Positions 1 through 7,899 of a stretch of 64,000 bases of DNA are shown here, piece by piece (the first letter of the stretch is position 1; every line of letters begins with the position of its first letter). Source of the DNA: CAUZIZ01 sp965219855 (GTDB lineage Bacteria; Acidobacteriota; UBA6911; RPQK01; JAJDTT01); NCBI GenBank assembly GCA_965219855.1, contig CBDCOR010000012.1:248001-312000 (forward strand). The letters are read 5' to 3'. The notes beneath the pieces were generated by a model, which had not been told where the DNA came from, did no database searches, and was given only the letters and a program-made list of their open reading frames with translations. The translations under genes were made by a program, and so were the position numbers.

Positions 1-1695
1 GAGTTCCGAGGGCACAAGAAGGAGGGTGCAGAGCTTTGGTTTGGCTGGCAGTACCCGATTGCTGAAGACACCATCGGGCGGGAGCTGTTTCAAGATGCGA
101 CCGAGTTCGTGCATCCTGAGTTCGAGGGCGCTGTCACCTACCAGCAAAGAGTGAGGGCGGGTCAGCGATACGTGCACGGTATCCTGAGGCTGGCGCGTGA
201 TTTCGGGATGAAGACCGGCATTCTCTTCTCTGCCACCGATCCTCCCCAAGAATTCAAGCAAAGCCTGCAGCAGTGGACCCCTCCCGAGTTTAAGCGGGAA
301 CTCACTCCGGAGGAGACTCCTGAGTTTGGCTATGTTGGCGTCAAGACCATGGGGGCAGATCCTCGTAACACGGCCTTTCAAAACGTCTTCAACCCGGTCT
401 TTGCCGACCTGGCGGAAGTGATCATTCGGGCGCACGTGGATACCTACCCGGAAGCAGACTATTACATCATCCATACGCCGGAATTTCGAGCTCCCGTTTC
501 AGGGTTGGAACGCTGTTGGCAACGCCTTGACAAGAAGTATGACCTGGCGTCAAGGGCGTCGCTCGAGAAGATGCTGGACTCGGCTCGTGCCCGATCCGGC
601 CGCGCCGCCCGCGAACTGGGCGGTGACATCGAGTTCCTCTACTTCCTCGATCACCTCTTCACGGAACGAAGGGTAATGGCCAAGACCAGGCATCCGGAAG
701 CCACCGTGATGATCTCTGGTGTCACGCGGGAGCTGTTTCCGCTGCTTTCGACCATTCTGCCATCTGGCTTCGAGGCTCTGGTGGCACCGGGAGTCTACAC
801 CACGGTCGAGTCGGCCAGGGCGCTCCACACTCTAGCGCCTTTCCAGCAGGGCTCGTTGAATACCCACTTCTGGTTGACCCTGCAGGGCGACAGCATGTCG
901 ATCCTGCCTCAACTGCCCAGCTCTTCCGTCTATCAATCGCTTCAAGCCATGCGGAGATACGGCCTGGACGGCTATATGGTGCGCTACTGGACTCTGGGTG
1001 ATCTGGTTCCCACCTCGGCCTATCTGGCTCGTGCTTCGTGGGAGCTCAAAGACCCGGAAACCTTCTACAGAGACCACTTGAGTACGATCTGTGGAAGGGA
1101 GGCAGTCGAGGAGGTGATCCATGCCTTTAACGCCGTCGATGAGGCGACCCGCTTCCTGGCTCAGCGCCGTCATGGAAAGTGGATCATCTACGGCAACCCG
1201 ATGCCAGGTCTGCTTGAAGAGCACTACCACGTGGAGAAGGCAGACTATCCGGAGCTTGATGAGGCCGTCGAAATCTATCGACGAGCCCTCGATCACCTAC
1301 GGAGGGCCTCCGACCGCTCAACTGATCAGGGGAAAGATTACCTTGAATATTTCACGGCTCGGTCGGAGATGGCCATCGATTACCTGCGGCTGCTGCGGAC
1401 GGTCCGAGAATTGGGAGTTGCCTTCGGCGACGGTCAGCAGGCTCGCCGGCAGCGAGATCCGTCAACGGTTCTGAAGAAGCGAATCGAGGTCAAAGACCTG
1501 GCAGCCCGGTCGGTCAAGCTGGCTCGCAGCGCAGTAACCCACTTTGCCCGCGTCGTACGGGACGAATCCGACCTCGGAATGTTGCTGAGCCTCAACAATG
1601 TCCTGTACCGGCATGCCAAGTCCCGGGCCTTCATCATGGAGCAGGAAGCTGAGCGCGGATTCCCGATCCGGGGGTCTGCCAAAGATTTTCGCTAA
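1..1695 (+). CDS. Glycoside-hydrolase-like protein, 5' end outside the window
   Basis: The frame is open from base 1, so the true start lies upstream; the GTG at 109 is internal. The visible 564 codons read as a large soluble protein. Segments such as YYIIHTPEFRAP (near 466-501), a LYFLDHLF stretch and LNTHFWLTLQGDS are reminiscent of TIM-barrel glycosidases of the GH20/GH67 type, followed by an alpha-helical C-terminal region rich in Leu, Arg and Glu. I cannot assign a family, and no signal peptide can be judged because the N-terminus is missing. The neighbourhood of sialidase-like exported proteins makes a role in glycan breakdown plausible, but that is inference. It ends at TAA just before a dispersed palindromic repeat. 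Confidence 0.6.
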   Translation, partial: EFRGHKKEGAELWFGWQYPIAEDTIGRELFQDATEFVHPEFEGAVTYQQRVRAGQRYVHGILRLARDFGMKTGILFSATDPPQEFKQSLQQWTPPEFKRELTPEETPEFGYVGVKTMGADPRNTAFQNVFNPVFADLAEVIIRAHVDTYPEADYYIIHTPEFRAPVSGLERCWQRLDKKYDLASRASLEKMLDSARARSGRAARELGGDIEFLYFLDHLFTERRVMAKTRHPEATVMISGVTRELFPLLSTILPSGFEALVAPGVYTTVESARALHTLAPFQQGSLNTHFWLTLQGDSMSILPQLPSSSVYQSLQAMRRYGLDGYMVRYWTLGDLVPTSAYLARASWELKDPETFYRDHLSTICGREAVEEVIHAFNAVDEATRFLAQRRHGKWIIYGNPMPGLLEEHYHVEKADYPELDEAVEIYRRALDHLRRASDRSTDQGKDYLEYFTARSEMAIDYLRLLRTVRELGVAFGDGQQARRQRDPSTVLKKRIEVKDLAARSVKLARSAVTHFARVVRDESDLGMLLSLNNVLYRHAKSRAFIMEQEAERGFPIRGSAKDFR

Positions 1696-1716
1696 GCTGA
1701 AGCTTCATTGGCGAAT

Positions 1717-1793
1717 GTAGCTTTGGCCTCCAGGCCGAAGTCCTATTTTTCCGAGCCTTTGGCTCGGACGGCGGCCTGGAGCCCACCGCTACG
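1717..1793. repeat. Palindromic dispersed repeat, family B copy 1
   Basis: Begins GTAGCTTTGGCCTCCAGGCC and ends GCGGCCTGGAGCCCACCGCTACG; the two halves are largely inverted. The centre carries a small inner hairpin (GAGCC-TTTGGCTC). Closely related copies occur at 3946, 34333, 39887 and 44938, always between genes. Flanking sequence carries the TGAAGTTTCAGCTTAG-type motif seen near several other copies. Confidence 0.85.
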
Positions 1794-1868
1794 CCGGACC
1801 CAAAGTTTCCTTCTGAATGATCCGGCTCGCAGCCGGTGGCGGGGCTAAGCTAACCTGAAACTTCAGCT

Positions 1869-2558
1869 TCACTTTGGTACTGGAAAACTCCCCATGCTCG
1901 AAGAAATCACCGGGGGGGTCTCCCTTAAATGCTCCAATGCCTCCGCCAGCTCTTGCGAGCGTTGGTCCAGCCTCTGCTCGGCGACGACCGTGCCGGAGTG
2001 CGAATAGAAGGAGACAAACGCGATCACCAGCGGCAGCAGAACCAGAGTGACGGTTCGGAACGCCCGATGTATCTCCGAAGCGAGGGCCAGCAGGGGTTCG
2101 ATCCTTGTCCCAAAAAGGGCTAGCGAGAGAAACACGGCTATCCCGAAAGCGGTAAGAAACAGAGCGGTCACTCGATGTCGGGGGGGATAGACCAGAGGTA
2201 TCGCTCCAATAAGCGGCAATGTGAAGAAATAACTCAGAGAATCAGTGCCATAAAGCGAGACCCAACTGAGGGGACTGATACAGGCAAGACCAATGAAGGA
2301 GGTGGTCGCAAGCCAGTAGTGTTTCCTCTGATTGAGCCAGAGCGCCGCGCCGCAAGAGACCAGCGTGACCAGATTAGGAGCCGTTCCCAGGAATGAAACG
2401 CCCACCCGCTTGAGGTTCAGCACCAGATAAGTCAGACCAAGCAGGAAGGCTATTACCAGTACCTTATTGACCAGAATGATGTACTTTGCCTCAATCGGTG
2501 GAGTTTCTTCGTCCACCCCGAGGAGCCTCAGTCGTCGGTAGGTTTGCTTGAGATTCAT
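1869..2558 (-). CDS. Multi-pass membrane sensor-like protein lacking an output domain (probably truncated)
   Basis: The ATG at 2558 (MNLKQTYRRLRLLG) is preferred over an upstream frame start at 2666, because sequence upstream of it overlaps the promoter side of the divergent lipoprotein gene. The 229-residue product has about six hydrophobic segments (from IILVNKVLVIAFLLGLTYLV to VTLVLLPLVIAFVSFY). A short coiled-coil follows (RLDQRSQELAEALEHLRE), the usual linker to a histidine kinase or nucleotide cyclase domain. The protein stops about 20 residues later with no catalytic domain, so it looks like a sensor whose 3' part was lost. The stop lies close to repeat-derived sequence (1810-1862), which fits truncation by rearrangement. 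Confidence 0.55.
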   Translation of the reverse strand: MNLKQTYRRLRLLGVDEETPPIEAKYIILVNKVLVIAFLLGLTYLVLNLKRVGVSFLGTAPNLVTLVSCGAALWLNQRKHYWLATTSFIGLACISPLSWVSLYGTDSLSYFFTLPLIGAIPLVYPPRHRVTALFLTAFGIAVFLSLALFGTRIEPLLALASEIHRAFRTVTLVLLPLVIAFVSFYSHSGTVVAEQRLDQRSQELAEALEHLRETPPVISSSMGSFPVPK

Positions 2559-2726
2559 ACCGTCGAGCCTCCGGCTCGATTCGCCAGGAAACCAGTCATC
2601 CAAAAATCGGATAGACCCAGGGAACTCCGCAGTTCTGAGTATCTGGCTCAAGGGCCTCAGGGTCAAGGGGCGGGAGACGCTGCCCGGCCTCTCAACCTCC
2701 TGCTGGTCTGGTGGCTAGGATGTTGT

Positions 2727-3923
2727 ATGCTCTGGCATATGTTCGGACCTCCTGGGATTGCCCTCCTGCTCTTCTTTCTCGGCTGGCTGACTGCTTGCGA
2801 TGAAGCGGAACGCTTTCCCGCGAAGGAGCCGCTGATCGAAGCAGTAGAAGGTCTGTTCGATCAGGATCAGGTCGCGACCTTGGGGTTGCCCGTCATTGCC
2901 GGAGAGAATGTGACGCTCTATCGGGCTTCAGCCGAGGGTTACAAGTTCTGCCACCATGCGAACATTGGAGTATTCGAGGATCGGCTCTACGCCATGTGGT
3001 CCAACGGCATCGAGCATGAGGACTACAATGGACAGCGCATTCTCTACAGCACGTCGGAAGATGGCCTTGACTGGTCCGAGCCCGCTATCCTCGCTCCTGA
3101 TCCCGATGGTCTCGAGGGGCCAGCCACGTGTGTGGCCACCGGCTTTCGAGAATGGGACAAAGTGCTGGTGGCCTACTATACCGTCGTGAGGGACGATCCG
3201 GGTAGCACCTCATTCAGCCTCTACGCCAGGTCATCGGAGGACGGATTAGCCTGGAGCGAGGAGCGCGAAATTGTTACAGGGTCTTTCCTTGAGGCTCCCA
3301 GGGCCCTTAAGTCAGGAGGAGACCTGTTGCTCAACGGGCAGTCCAACCTCAGGCAGCCTCGACTGCTCTATTCTCAGGCGGCCGACGGGATTACTGGATG
3401 GCAGGAGGCCAGCCTGCCAGAAACCGCGGATCTCCTTTATCCCGAGCCCACCTGGTTTCAGCGCCGAGGCGGCACCTTGGTGATGCTCTTTCGCAGTGAG
3501 AGTGGCAACCCTTGGCTATACGCCAGCACCAGTGGGGATGACAGTCGCAGCTGGACGCTGCCGGCGCCGACCAACTTTGCCGATGCTACCGCCCGATCTT
3601 TTGCCGGCAATCTACCCGACGGATCAGCCTTCATCATCAACAATCCCAATCAGAGTCCTAGCTCGGTCTACGACTCCATCGGACGCCGCATTCCTCTGAC
3701 CATCTCTCTGAGCCGGGACGGTGTAACTTTTGATCGCGCTTTCGTGGTGCGGGGCGAGGACACCACCATGCGGTTTCCAGGGAAGAACAAGCTCCCAGGC
3801 TGGCAATACCCGGGAGCCACGGTCTACGCGGAGCACCTCTACATCGTGTATTCCATCAACAAGGAGGAGGTCGGGCTTACCCGGATCCGAATTAGTGATC
3901 TGACGACTTCGAGCAACGATTGA
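2727..3923 (+). CDS. Sialidase-like beta-propeller lipoprotein
   Basis: A 398-residue protein. The ATG at 2727 has AGGA seven bases upstream and opens a lipoprotein signal peptide: a hydrophobic stretch GIALLLFFLGWL then the lipobox LTAC. The frame is open further upstream to 2544, but that extension overlaps the divergent gene and lacks a signal. The mature part has repeated Asp-box-like turns (TSEDGLDWSEP, SSEDGLAWSEE) and SLSRDGVTFDRA, typical of sialidase/BNR five- or six-bladed propellers that act on exported glycans. I see no full set of sialidase arginines that I could place with certainty, so sialidase activity is inference. It would be anchored to a membrane on the periplasmic or outer side. 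It is divergent from the truncated sensor and convergent with the Tat-type propeller gene downstream. Confidence 0.7.
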   Translation: MLWHMFGPPGIALLLFFLGWLTACDEAERFPAKEPLIEAVEGLFDQDQVATLGLPVIAGENVTLYRASAEGYKFCHHANIGVFEDRLYAMWSNGIEHEDYNGQRILYSTSEDGLDWSEPAILAPDPDGLEGPATCVATGFREWDKVLVAYYTVVRDDPGSTSFSLYARSSEDGLAWSEEREIVTGSFLEAPRALKSGGDLLLNGQSNLRQPRLLYSQAADGITGWQEASLPETADLLYPEPTWFQRRGGTLVMLFRSESGNPWLYASTSGDDSRSWTLPAPTNFADATARSFAGNLPDGSAFIINNPNQSPSSVYDSIGRRIPLTISLSRDGVTFDRAFVVRGEDTTMRFPGKNKLPGWQYPGATVYAEHLYIVYSINKEEVGLTRIRISDLTTSSND

Positions 3924-3945
3924 GCTGGTGAGCGGCACCGGCGGA

Positions 3946-4026
3946 CGTAGCGGTGGTCTCCAGGCCGCCGTGCTTCGAGCCAAAGGCTCGAAAGAAGAAT
4001 ACTTCGGCCTGGAGGCCAAAGCTACG
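3946..4026. repeat. Palindromic dispersed repeat, family B copy 2
   Basis: Runs from CGTAGCGGTGGTCTCCAGGC to GGAGGCCAAAGCTACG, the reverse orientation of copy 1. It has an inner hairpin around CGAGCCAAAGGCTCG. It lies between two convergent genes and could serve as a bidirectional transcription stop, though no T-run follows. Confidence 0.85.
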
Positions 4027-4053
4027 TCCAGCAACCCCCAGGAGCTAGCCAGG

Positions 4054-5325
4054 CTAGGCCTCAAACCACTCGATTGGGATGATCGATAGCTTGAAGTCTG
4101 TGAAGAAAAAGGTGGGGTGCCCCTGATACCACTCGTAGTACAGGAGGTAGAGCTTGTCTCCATAGACTCGGGCAGAATGGTAGGCCCAACACCGGCCTTC
4201 GGTTTCTTCGATTACCTTTCGACTTCGGAAACTGTGCCCCTCATCCTTGCTGACAGCAAAGGCAAGGGGACGACGCTCCGACCATTTGGCCTCGGCTCCC
4301 TTGGAATTGTTGTTGTAGATCATGGCGATATCGCCCGATCGGGGTAGGCGAAACAGGGTCTGGGGTGAAGTCGGCGCGACGATTTCAGCGATCGGAACGG
4401 GCTTGCTCCAGCTGTCTCCTCCATCCTCGGAGAAGCTCTTGTAGGGATGGTTGAGGCGGGTTCGCATGACCATGAGGATCCGCTGGGCCTTCAGCTCAAT
4501 CAGGCCAGGCTCCTGGAGCGTCAGCTGACGGTACTCCCTACCGGGCACATCCTGGGGCGTCAGCGTGCAGGCCCCTCGCTGCTTCCAGTTGCTTCCCTGA
4601 TCGTCCGAGTAGAAAGTTCGACAGGACTGCTTGATTCAGCCCAATTCCTTGCCCGAATCCAGCGCGACTGCGGCCGGGACCAGAATCCGCCCGCTCGAGA
4701 GCTGCAGCGCCCTGGCGTTGTTGACGACATAGTAGTGGTCATGGTCGGTGATACGCCGGGGTCGTGAAAAGTGCGTACCAGCATCGGAGAGGCGCAAATA
4801 GATGGCCGACCGGATCTTTCGATTGAAGTCCTCATTCTCTGGCTCGGTTTCCTCCTTGCCCATGTAGCTGAAGAAGATCTTTCCGCCAGAGGACAGCTTC
4901 AGGAGGCTGGCACTCATCAGGTTGGAGTTAGAGGAGTGCTCCGGCTCAGAGATCGAGGCGAAAGATTCGATCTCCCCCCAGGTCAGACCCTCGTCCTCGC
5001 TGTATCGGCCCACCACCTCGGATTCGCCGTGATCGCTACGGTTCTTGAAGCGGGACCATACCGCCAACAGCTTGCCGTCTGCCAAACGCACCAGATCGCC
5101 CTCGGAATGGCGGGGAAAGACTTCGTCCGATCGCCCCAGAATGACCTCCTGTCCAGGAGCTCCCGAATCACGTTCTCGTACTTTGAGGGAGGCACCCGAC
5201 GGGATCGGTCCGTGCATCGAGGCTGCGGCAGCGGTCCTGGACACAGCGGCCACCGGAGCAGCTATTGCCGTCGCTCCCAGGCCCGTGAGGGCATGGCGGC
5301 GGGTGATTTCTTTTCTTTGACTCAT
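4054..5325 (-). pseudogene. Tat-exported sialidase-like protein, interrupted by one in-frame TGA
   Basis: The reading frame starts at ATG 5325 (MSQRKEITRRHALTGLGATA), a twin-arginine signal followed by a hydrophobic stretch and Ala-rich cleavage region. A single TGA at 4638-4636 interrupts it. The same frame then continues (IKQSCRTFYSDDQGSNWKQ) to the stop at 4054, giving 423 codons including the TGA. Asp-box motifs lie on both sides (SEDEGLTWGE, SDDQGSNW, SEDGGDSWSKP, SKDEGHSF). CGA (Arg) to TGA is the simplest explanation. TGA is an ordinary stop elsewhere here, so recoding is unlikely. It lies 40 bp downstream of another sialidase-like gene on the same strand, probably co-transcribed. It could still be intact if the TGA is a sequencing error. 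Confidence 0.75.
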
Positions 5326-5365
5326 GGTCTCAATCCCTTGGACTCATCCATCCGCAGCAACGGCG

Positions 5366-6409
5366 TCACCTATCAGGCATCTTCCAACGAACGACTCCCA
5401 TGTGGTAGCGGCGGTGCTGGACAACCCCGTTGCTGTAGTAGGCGGTTACCAGCGTTCCGTCATCCAATTGAAGGGTGGCAGGATAGCCGCCATCTTTAGT
5501 CCCTTCCAGGTGAGCCAGATGTTCGGGAGCATTCCAGGTTTGCCCCTGATCCTCGCTTACGCGGTAGCCGACTCCGTAATGACGGCGCTCCCGAATACCG
5601 TAGGTCAAGAGAACCCGCCCGTCGCTCAGCTCCAGCAGATGGCCTGGGTGCTGACGGGGCAGGCTGACGGGACCGGACAGAGCCCAGGTCTTACCCTCGT
5701 CCTCAGAATGAAACAGGTCCATACGGGCGTCACTATCGGTTAGGATCGCCGCCAGCCAACGTCCACTCTTCAGTCGGACCAGGGCTGTTTCACTGTAGTC
5801 GTCGGCAGCGATGACAACGGCCTCACCCCAGGTCTTACCATCATCCCTACTGAAAAGAAGGTAGGAGGTTGACTTGCGTGGATCCTCCTGGGGAATCCGC
5901 CAGTCATAGAAGGAAGCCGCCAGCATCTTTCCGGGTCCCTGAACGATGTCGCCGAAGGGAATGATGTACTGAGTCCCAGCAGGTGCGGTCACCGAGGAAG
6001 ACTCTTGCCAGGTCTTCCCACCGTCGCTGGAGCGAGACACCAACGGATCCAGGATCCTCTCCCTGAAATTGGCGCCGCCCCAGCCCGAGTTCAGCACCAC
6101 CAGGGACCCATCGTGAGCGCGCCCGACGGCCACATTCATGCGGACGGTGCCAGGCTTGTGAGAGGTGACGACTCCCCGCAACTCCCAGAAATGGCCCCCA
6201 TCGGAACTGGCCCAGCACTCGACGTCGCCCTCACCCTTGCCGTGGTGAGGTCGATTGAAGATGGTGGCGGTCAGACTTCCGTCTTTCAGCTGTGTCAAAT
6301 TGGGCCAAGCACAGACGTTGTCAATGGCCACATAGCGCTCCATCTGCTCTGACCACAGCGGACAGACAGACAGACAGCCGAGTAACAAAGCGAAAAGAAT
6401 CCTTTGCAT
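5366..6409 (-). CDS. Secreted sialidase/neuraminidase-like protein
   Basis: A 347-residue protein starting at ATG 6409 with AAGGAG at good spacing. The N-terminus RILFALLLGCLSVCPLWSE is a Sec signal peptide. At least five Asp-box motifs mark a beta-propeller: SSDGGHFW, SSDGGKTW, SRDDGKTW, SEDEGKTW and SEDQGQTW. The family (exo-alpha-sialidase/BNR, GH33-like) releases terminal sugars or binds glycans outside the cell. The substrate cannot be told from sequence. The gene is 40 bp upstream of the Tat-type propeller on the same strand and near a third propeller lipoprotein, so the three look like a glycan-processing group. Confidence 0.8.
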   Translation of the reverse strand: MQRILFALLLGCLSVCPLWSEQMERYVAIDNVCAWPNLTQLKDGSLTATIFNRPHHGKGEGDVECWASSDGGHFWELRGVVTSHKPGTVRMNVAVGRAHDGSLVVLNSGWGGANFRERILDPLVSRSSDGGKTWQESSSVTAPAGTQYIIPFGDIVQGPGKMLAASFYDWRIPQEDPRKSTSYLLFSRDDGKTWGEAVVIAADDYSETALVRLKSGRWLAAILTDSDARMDLFHSEDEGKTWALSGPVSLPRQHPGHLLELSDGRVLLTYGIRERRHYGVGYRVSEDQGQTWNAPEHLAHLEGTKDGGYPATLQLDDGTLVTAYYSNGVVQHRRYHMGVVRWKMPDR

Positions 6410-6457
6410 AGCGATCTCCTTAAGGCTCCTGAAAGAACCCCTACCGCAAGGCGATGC

Positions 6458-6718
6458 TCACCTAGTCAGGACCGGGTAGGCGGCGCCATTCTTCGAGTTA
6501 AACTTGGCCTGGTACTGCAGATAACGGTCCCGCGACTGGAGCTCAAAGAGAGTTGTTTGAATCTCATTCCACTGCGCCTAACTGGGGCAGAAGGCCAGGT
6601 CGCAATCGGCCAAGTCCTCGAAGGAATTCCCCACCCACGAAATGGGATCTTGAGCTTCAGAGTGCCCAATGAAGACAAACAACCCCAGACACAACGACAG
6701 AATCCATCGCAGCTTGCA
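6458..6718 (-). pseudogene. Remnant of a small secreted protein, with an in-frame TAG
   Basis: No start codon is visible. From about 6718 down one frame reads CKLRWILSLCLGLFVFIGHSEA, a convincing signal peptide, then QDPISWVGNSFEDLADCDLA. After a single TAG it reads on as FELQSRDRYLQYQAKF to the TGA at 6458. The continuous protein-like composition on both sides of the TAG suggests a small exported protein of 80 to 90 residues that is now broken. I do not recognise it. It lies just upstream of the sialidase-like gene on the same strand. Confidence 0.35.
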
Positions 6719-6836
6719 CCCGACCTCAGCCCCCCTCTCCTCGATTGCTGATCAGGCTTGCTGAGGGAGTATAGACGGCAGGCGTCAGTTGTCAAGTAGT
6801 CGGGGTTGGGTCGGTTGGGCCGCCTTCTGCTAAGAT

Positions 6837-6871
6837 CAGTGAGCAGTGAACAGTGAGCAGTGAGCAGTGGG
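6837..6871. repeat. Short tandem CAGTGAGCAGTGAAC-type repeat
   Basis: Four or five imperfect 7-base units of the AGTGAGC/AGTGAAC type. An inverted match (ACTGTTCACT) occurs at 6912-6921, so the leader of the following dehydrogenase gene could fold back. It lies 65 to 100 bases upstream of that gene. Confidence 0.6.
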
Positions 6872-6935
6872 TAGCAGAGAACTGAGACTGATAATCACTG
6901 ATTACTAGTTTACTGTTCACTAAGAGAGGGGATTC

Positions 6936-7736
6936 ATGAGACTCAAAGACAAAGTCGCTCTGGTAACAGGTGCCTCAGGTGGACTCGGGGCTGGCATATG
7001 CGAGGCGTTTGCACGCGAAGGAGCTCACTGCATCGCTGTGTATCACAGCGACAAGAAAGGGGGAGAGGAAACAGCCGCCCGCGTCAAGGAGCTGGGGCAA
7101 GAAGCCTTGGCAGTCCAGGCCGACATCGGCGACGAAGAGCAGGTACAAGAGATGGTACAGGCTGCCGATCGGACTTTCGGACGCCTGGATATCCTGGCCG
7201 CTAACGCTGGATATGGCCTCGCCAAGCCGCTGCTCGAAACCACGGTTGCCGACTTCGAGAAACTGGTCCGAACCAACCTGATCGGAACCTACATGACGGT
7301 CCGATACGGTGCCGAACTGATGGCCCGCGCAAAACAGGGGAAGATCATCACCATGTCCTCCGTTCACGGGTTGGGTGGGACACACTATTGTTCCCTGTAT
7401 GAGGCCACCAAAGGGGGTATTCTCAACTTCACGAGGGGTGCGGCCTTCGATCTGTCCGAGTATGGCATTCAAGTGAATTGCATCGCTCCGGGTGCGGTTC
7501 CGGTACCCAAGGATCCACCCCCACCTGAAGGCTCACCGCTGCACGACGCCTGGATGCAGTACACACCGTTGGGAAGGTTCGGGACCCCGGCCGATGTAGC
7601 TGCCGCTGCTGTCTTTCTCGCTAGCAGCGACAGCGACTGGATCACCGGGCAGGTCATCAGCGTCGATGGAGGTATCAGTGCCGGACCGCTCATCCCCTCA
7701 TTCAAGTACTACGGAGCCAAACCCCGGATGGAGTGA
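6936..7736 (+). CDS. Short-chain dehydrogenase/reductase
   Basis: A 266-residue classical SDR. The Rossmann cofactor motif TGASGGLG is at residues 11-18, NAG at 90-92, catalytic Ser at 141-142, and Tyr155 and Lys159 in YEATK; the C-terminal segment has the usual GQVISVDGG. Members reduce or oxidise a carbonyl or alcohol with NAD(P)H. Glucose 1-dehydrogenase and 3-oxoacyl-ACP reductase are the common annotations, and substrate cannot be decided here. ATG 6936 is preceded by GAGAGGGG. The gene stands alone between a repeat-bearing leader and the IS1380-disrupted MITE. The tail SAGPLIPSFKYYGAKPRME extends past the standard SDR end. Confidence 0.85.
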   Translation: MRLKDKVALVTGASGGLGAGICEAFAREGAHCIAVYHSDKKGGEETAARVKELGQEALAVQADIGDEEQVQEMVQAADRTFGRLDILAANAGYGLAKPLLETTVADFEKLVRTNLIGTYMTVRYGAELMARAKQGKIITMSSVHGLGGTHYCSLYEATKGGILNFTRGAAFDLSEYGIQVNCIAPGAVPVPKDPPPPEGSPLHDAWMQYTPLGRFGTPADVAAAAVFLASSDSDWITGQVISVDGGISAGPLIPSFKYYGAKPRME

Positions 7737-7739
7737 GGC

Positions 7740-7899
7740 TAGGAGCCTGTCCGAGTAATGGTCCGGGTTGCGAGAATGGGGCTTGCGACCGAGACCACTC
7801 GTGGCGAGCCGCCGCAGTCGTACTTTGACAGTACGTCGAGGAGGCCGACCGAGCGTAACGCAGCCAGGGCCGATGATTGCGGCGACGCAGTAGACTAGC
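7740..7899. repeat. MITE (family A), diverged copy split by the IS1380 element
   Basis: From about 7780 this matches the 175-bp element seen at 21167, 22920 and 58065, including the GTCGTACTTTGACAGTACGTCGAGGAGGCCGACC-type core. Its left end is strongly diverged. The IS1380 element interrupts it at ACTAGC (7894-7899), and a short remnant of the right terminus (ACTAGCGATGAGA) continues at 9769-9781. Confidence 0.75.

Noticed and set aside
2544..2726. Upstream extension of the lipoprotein propeller gene
   Set aside because: It would bury the lipobox signal peptide 60 residues inside the protein and overlaps the divergent sensor gene.
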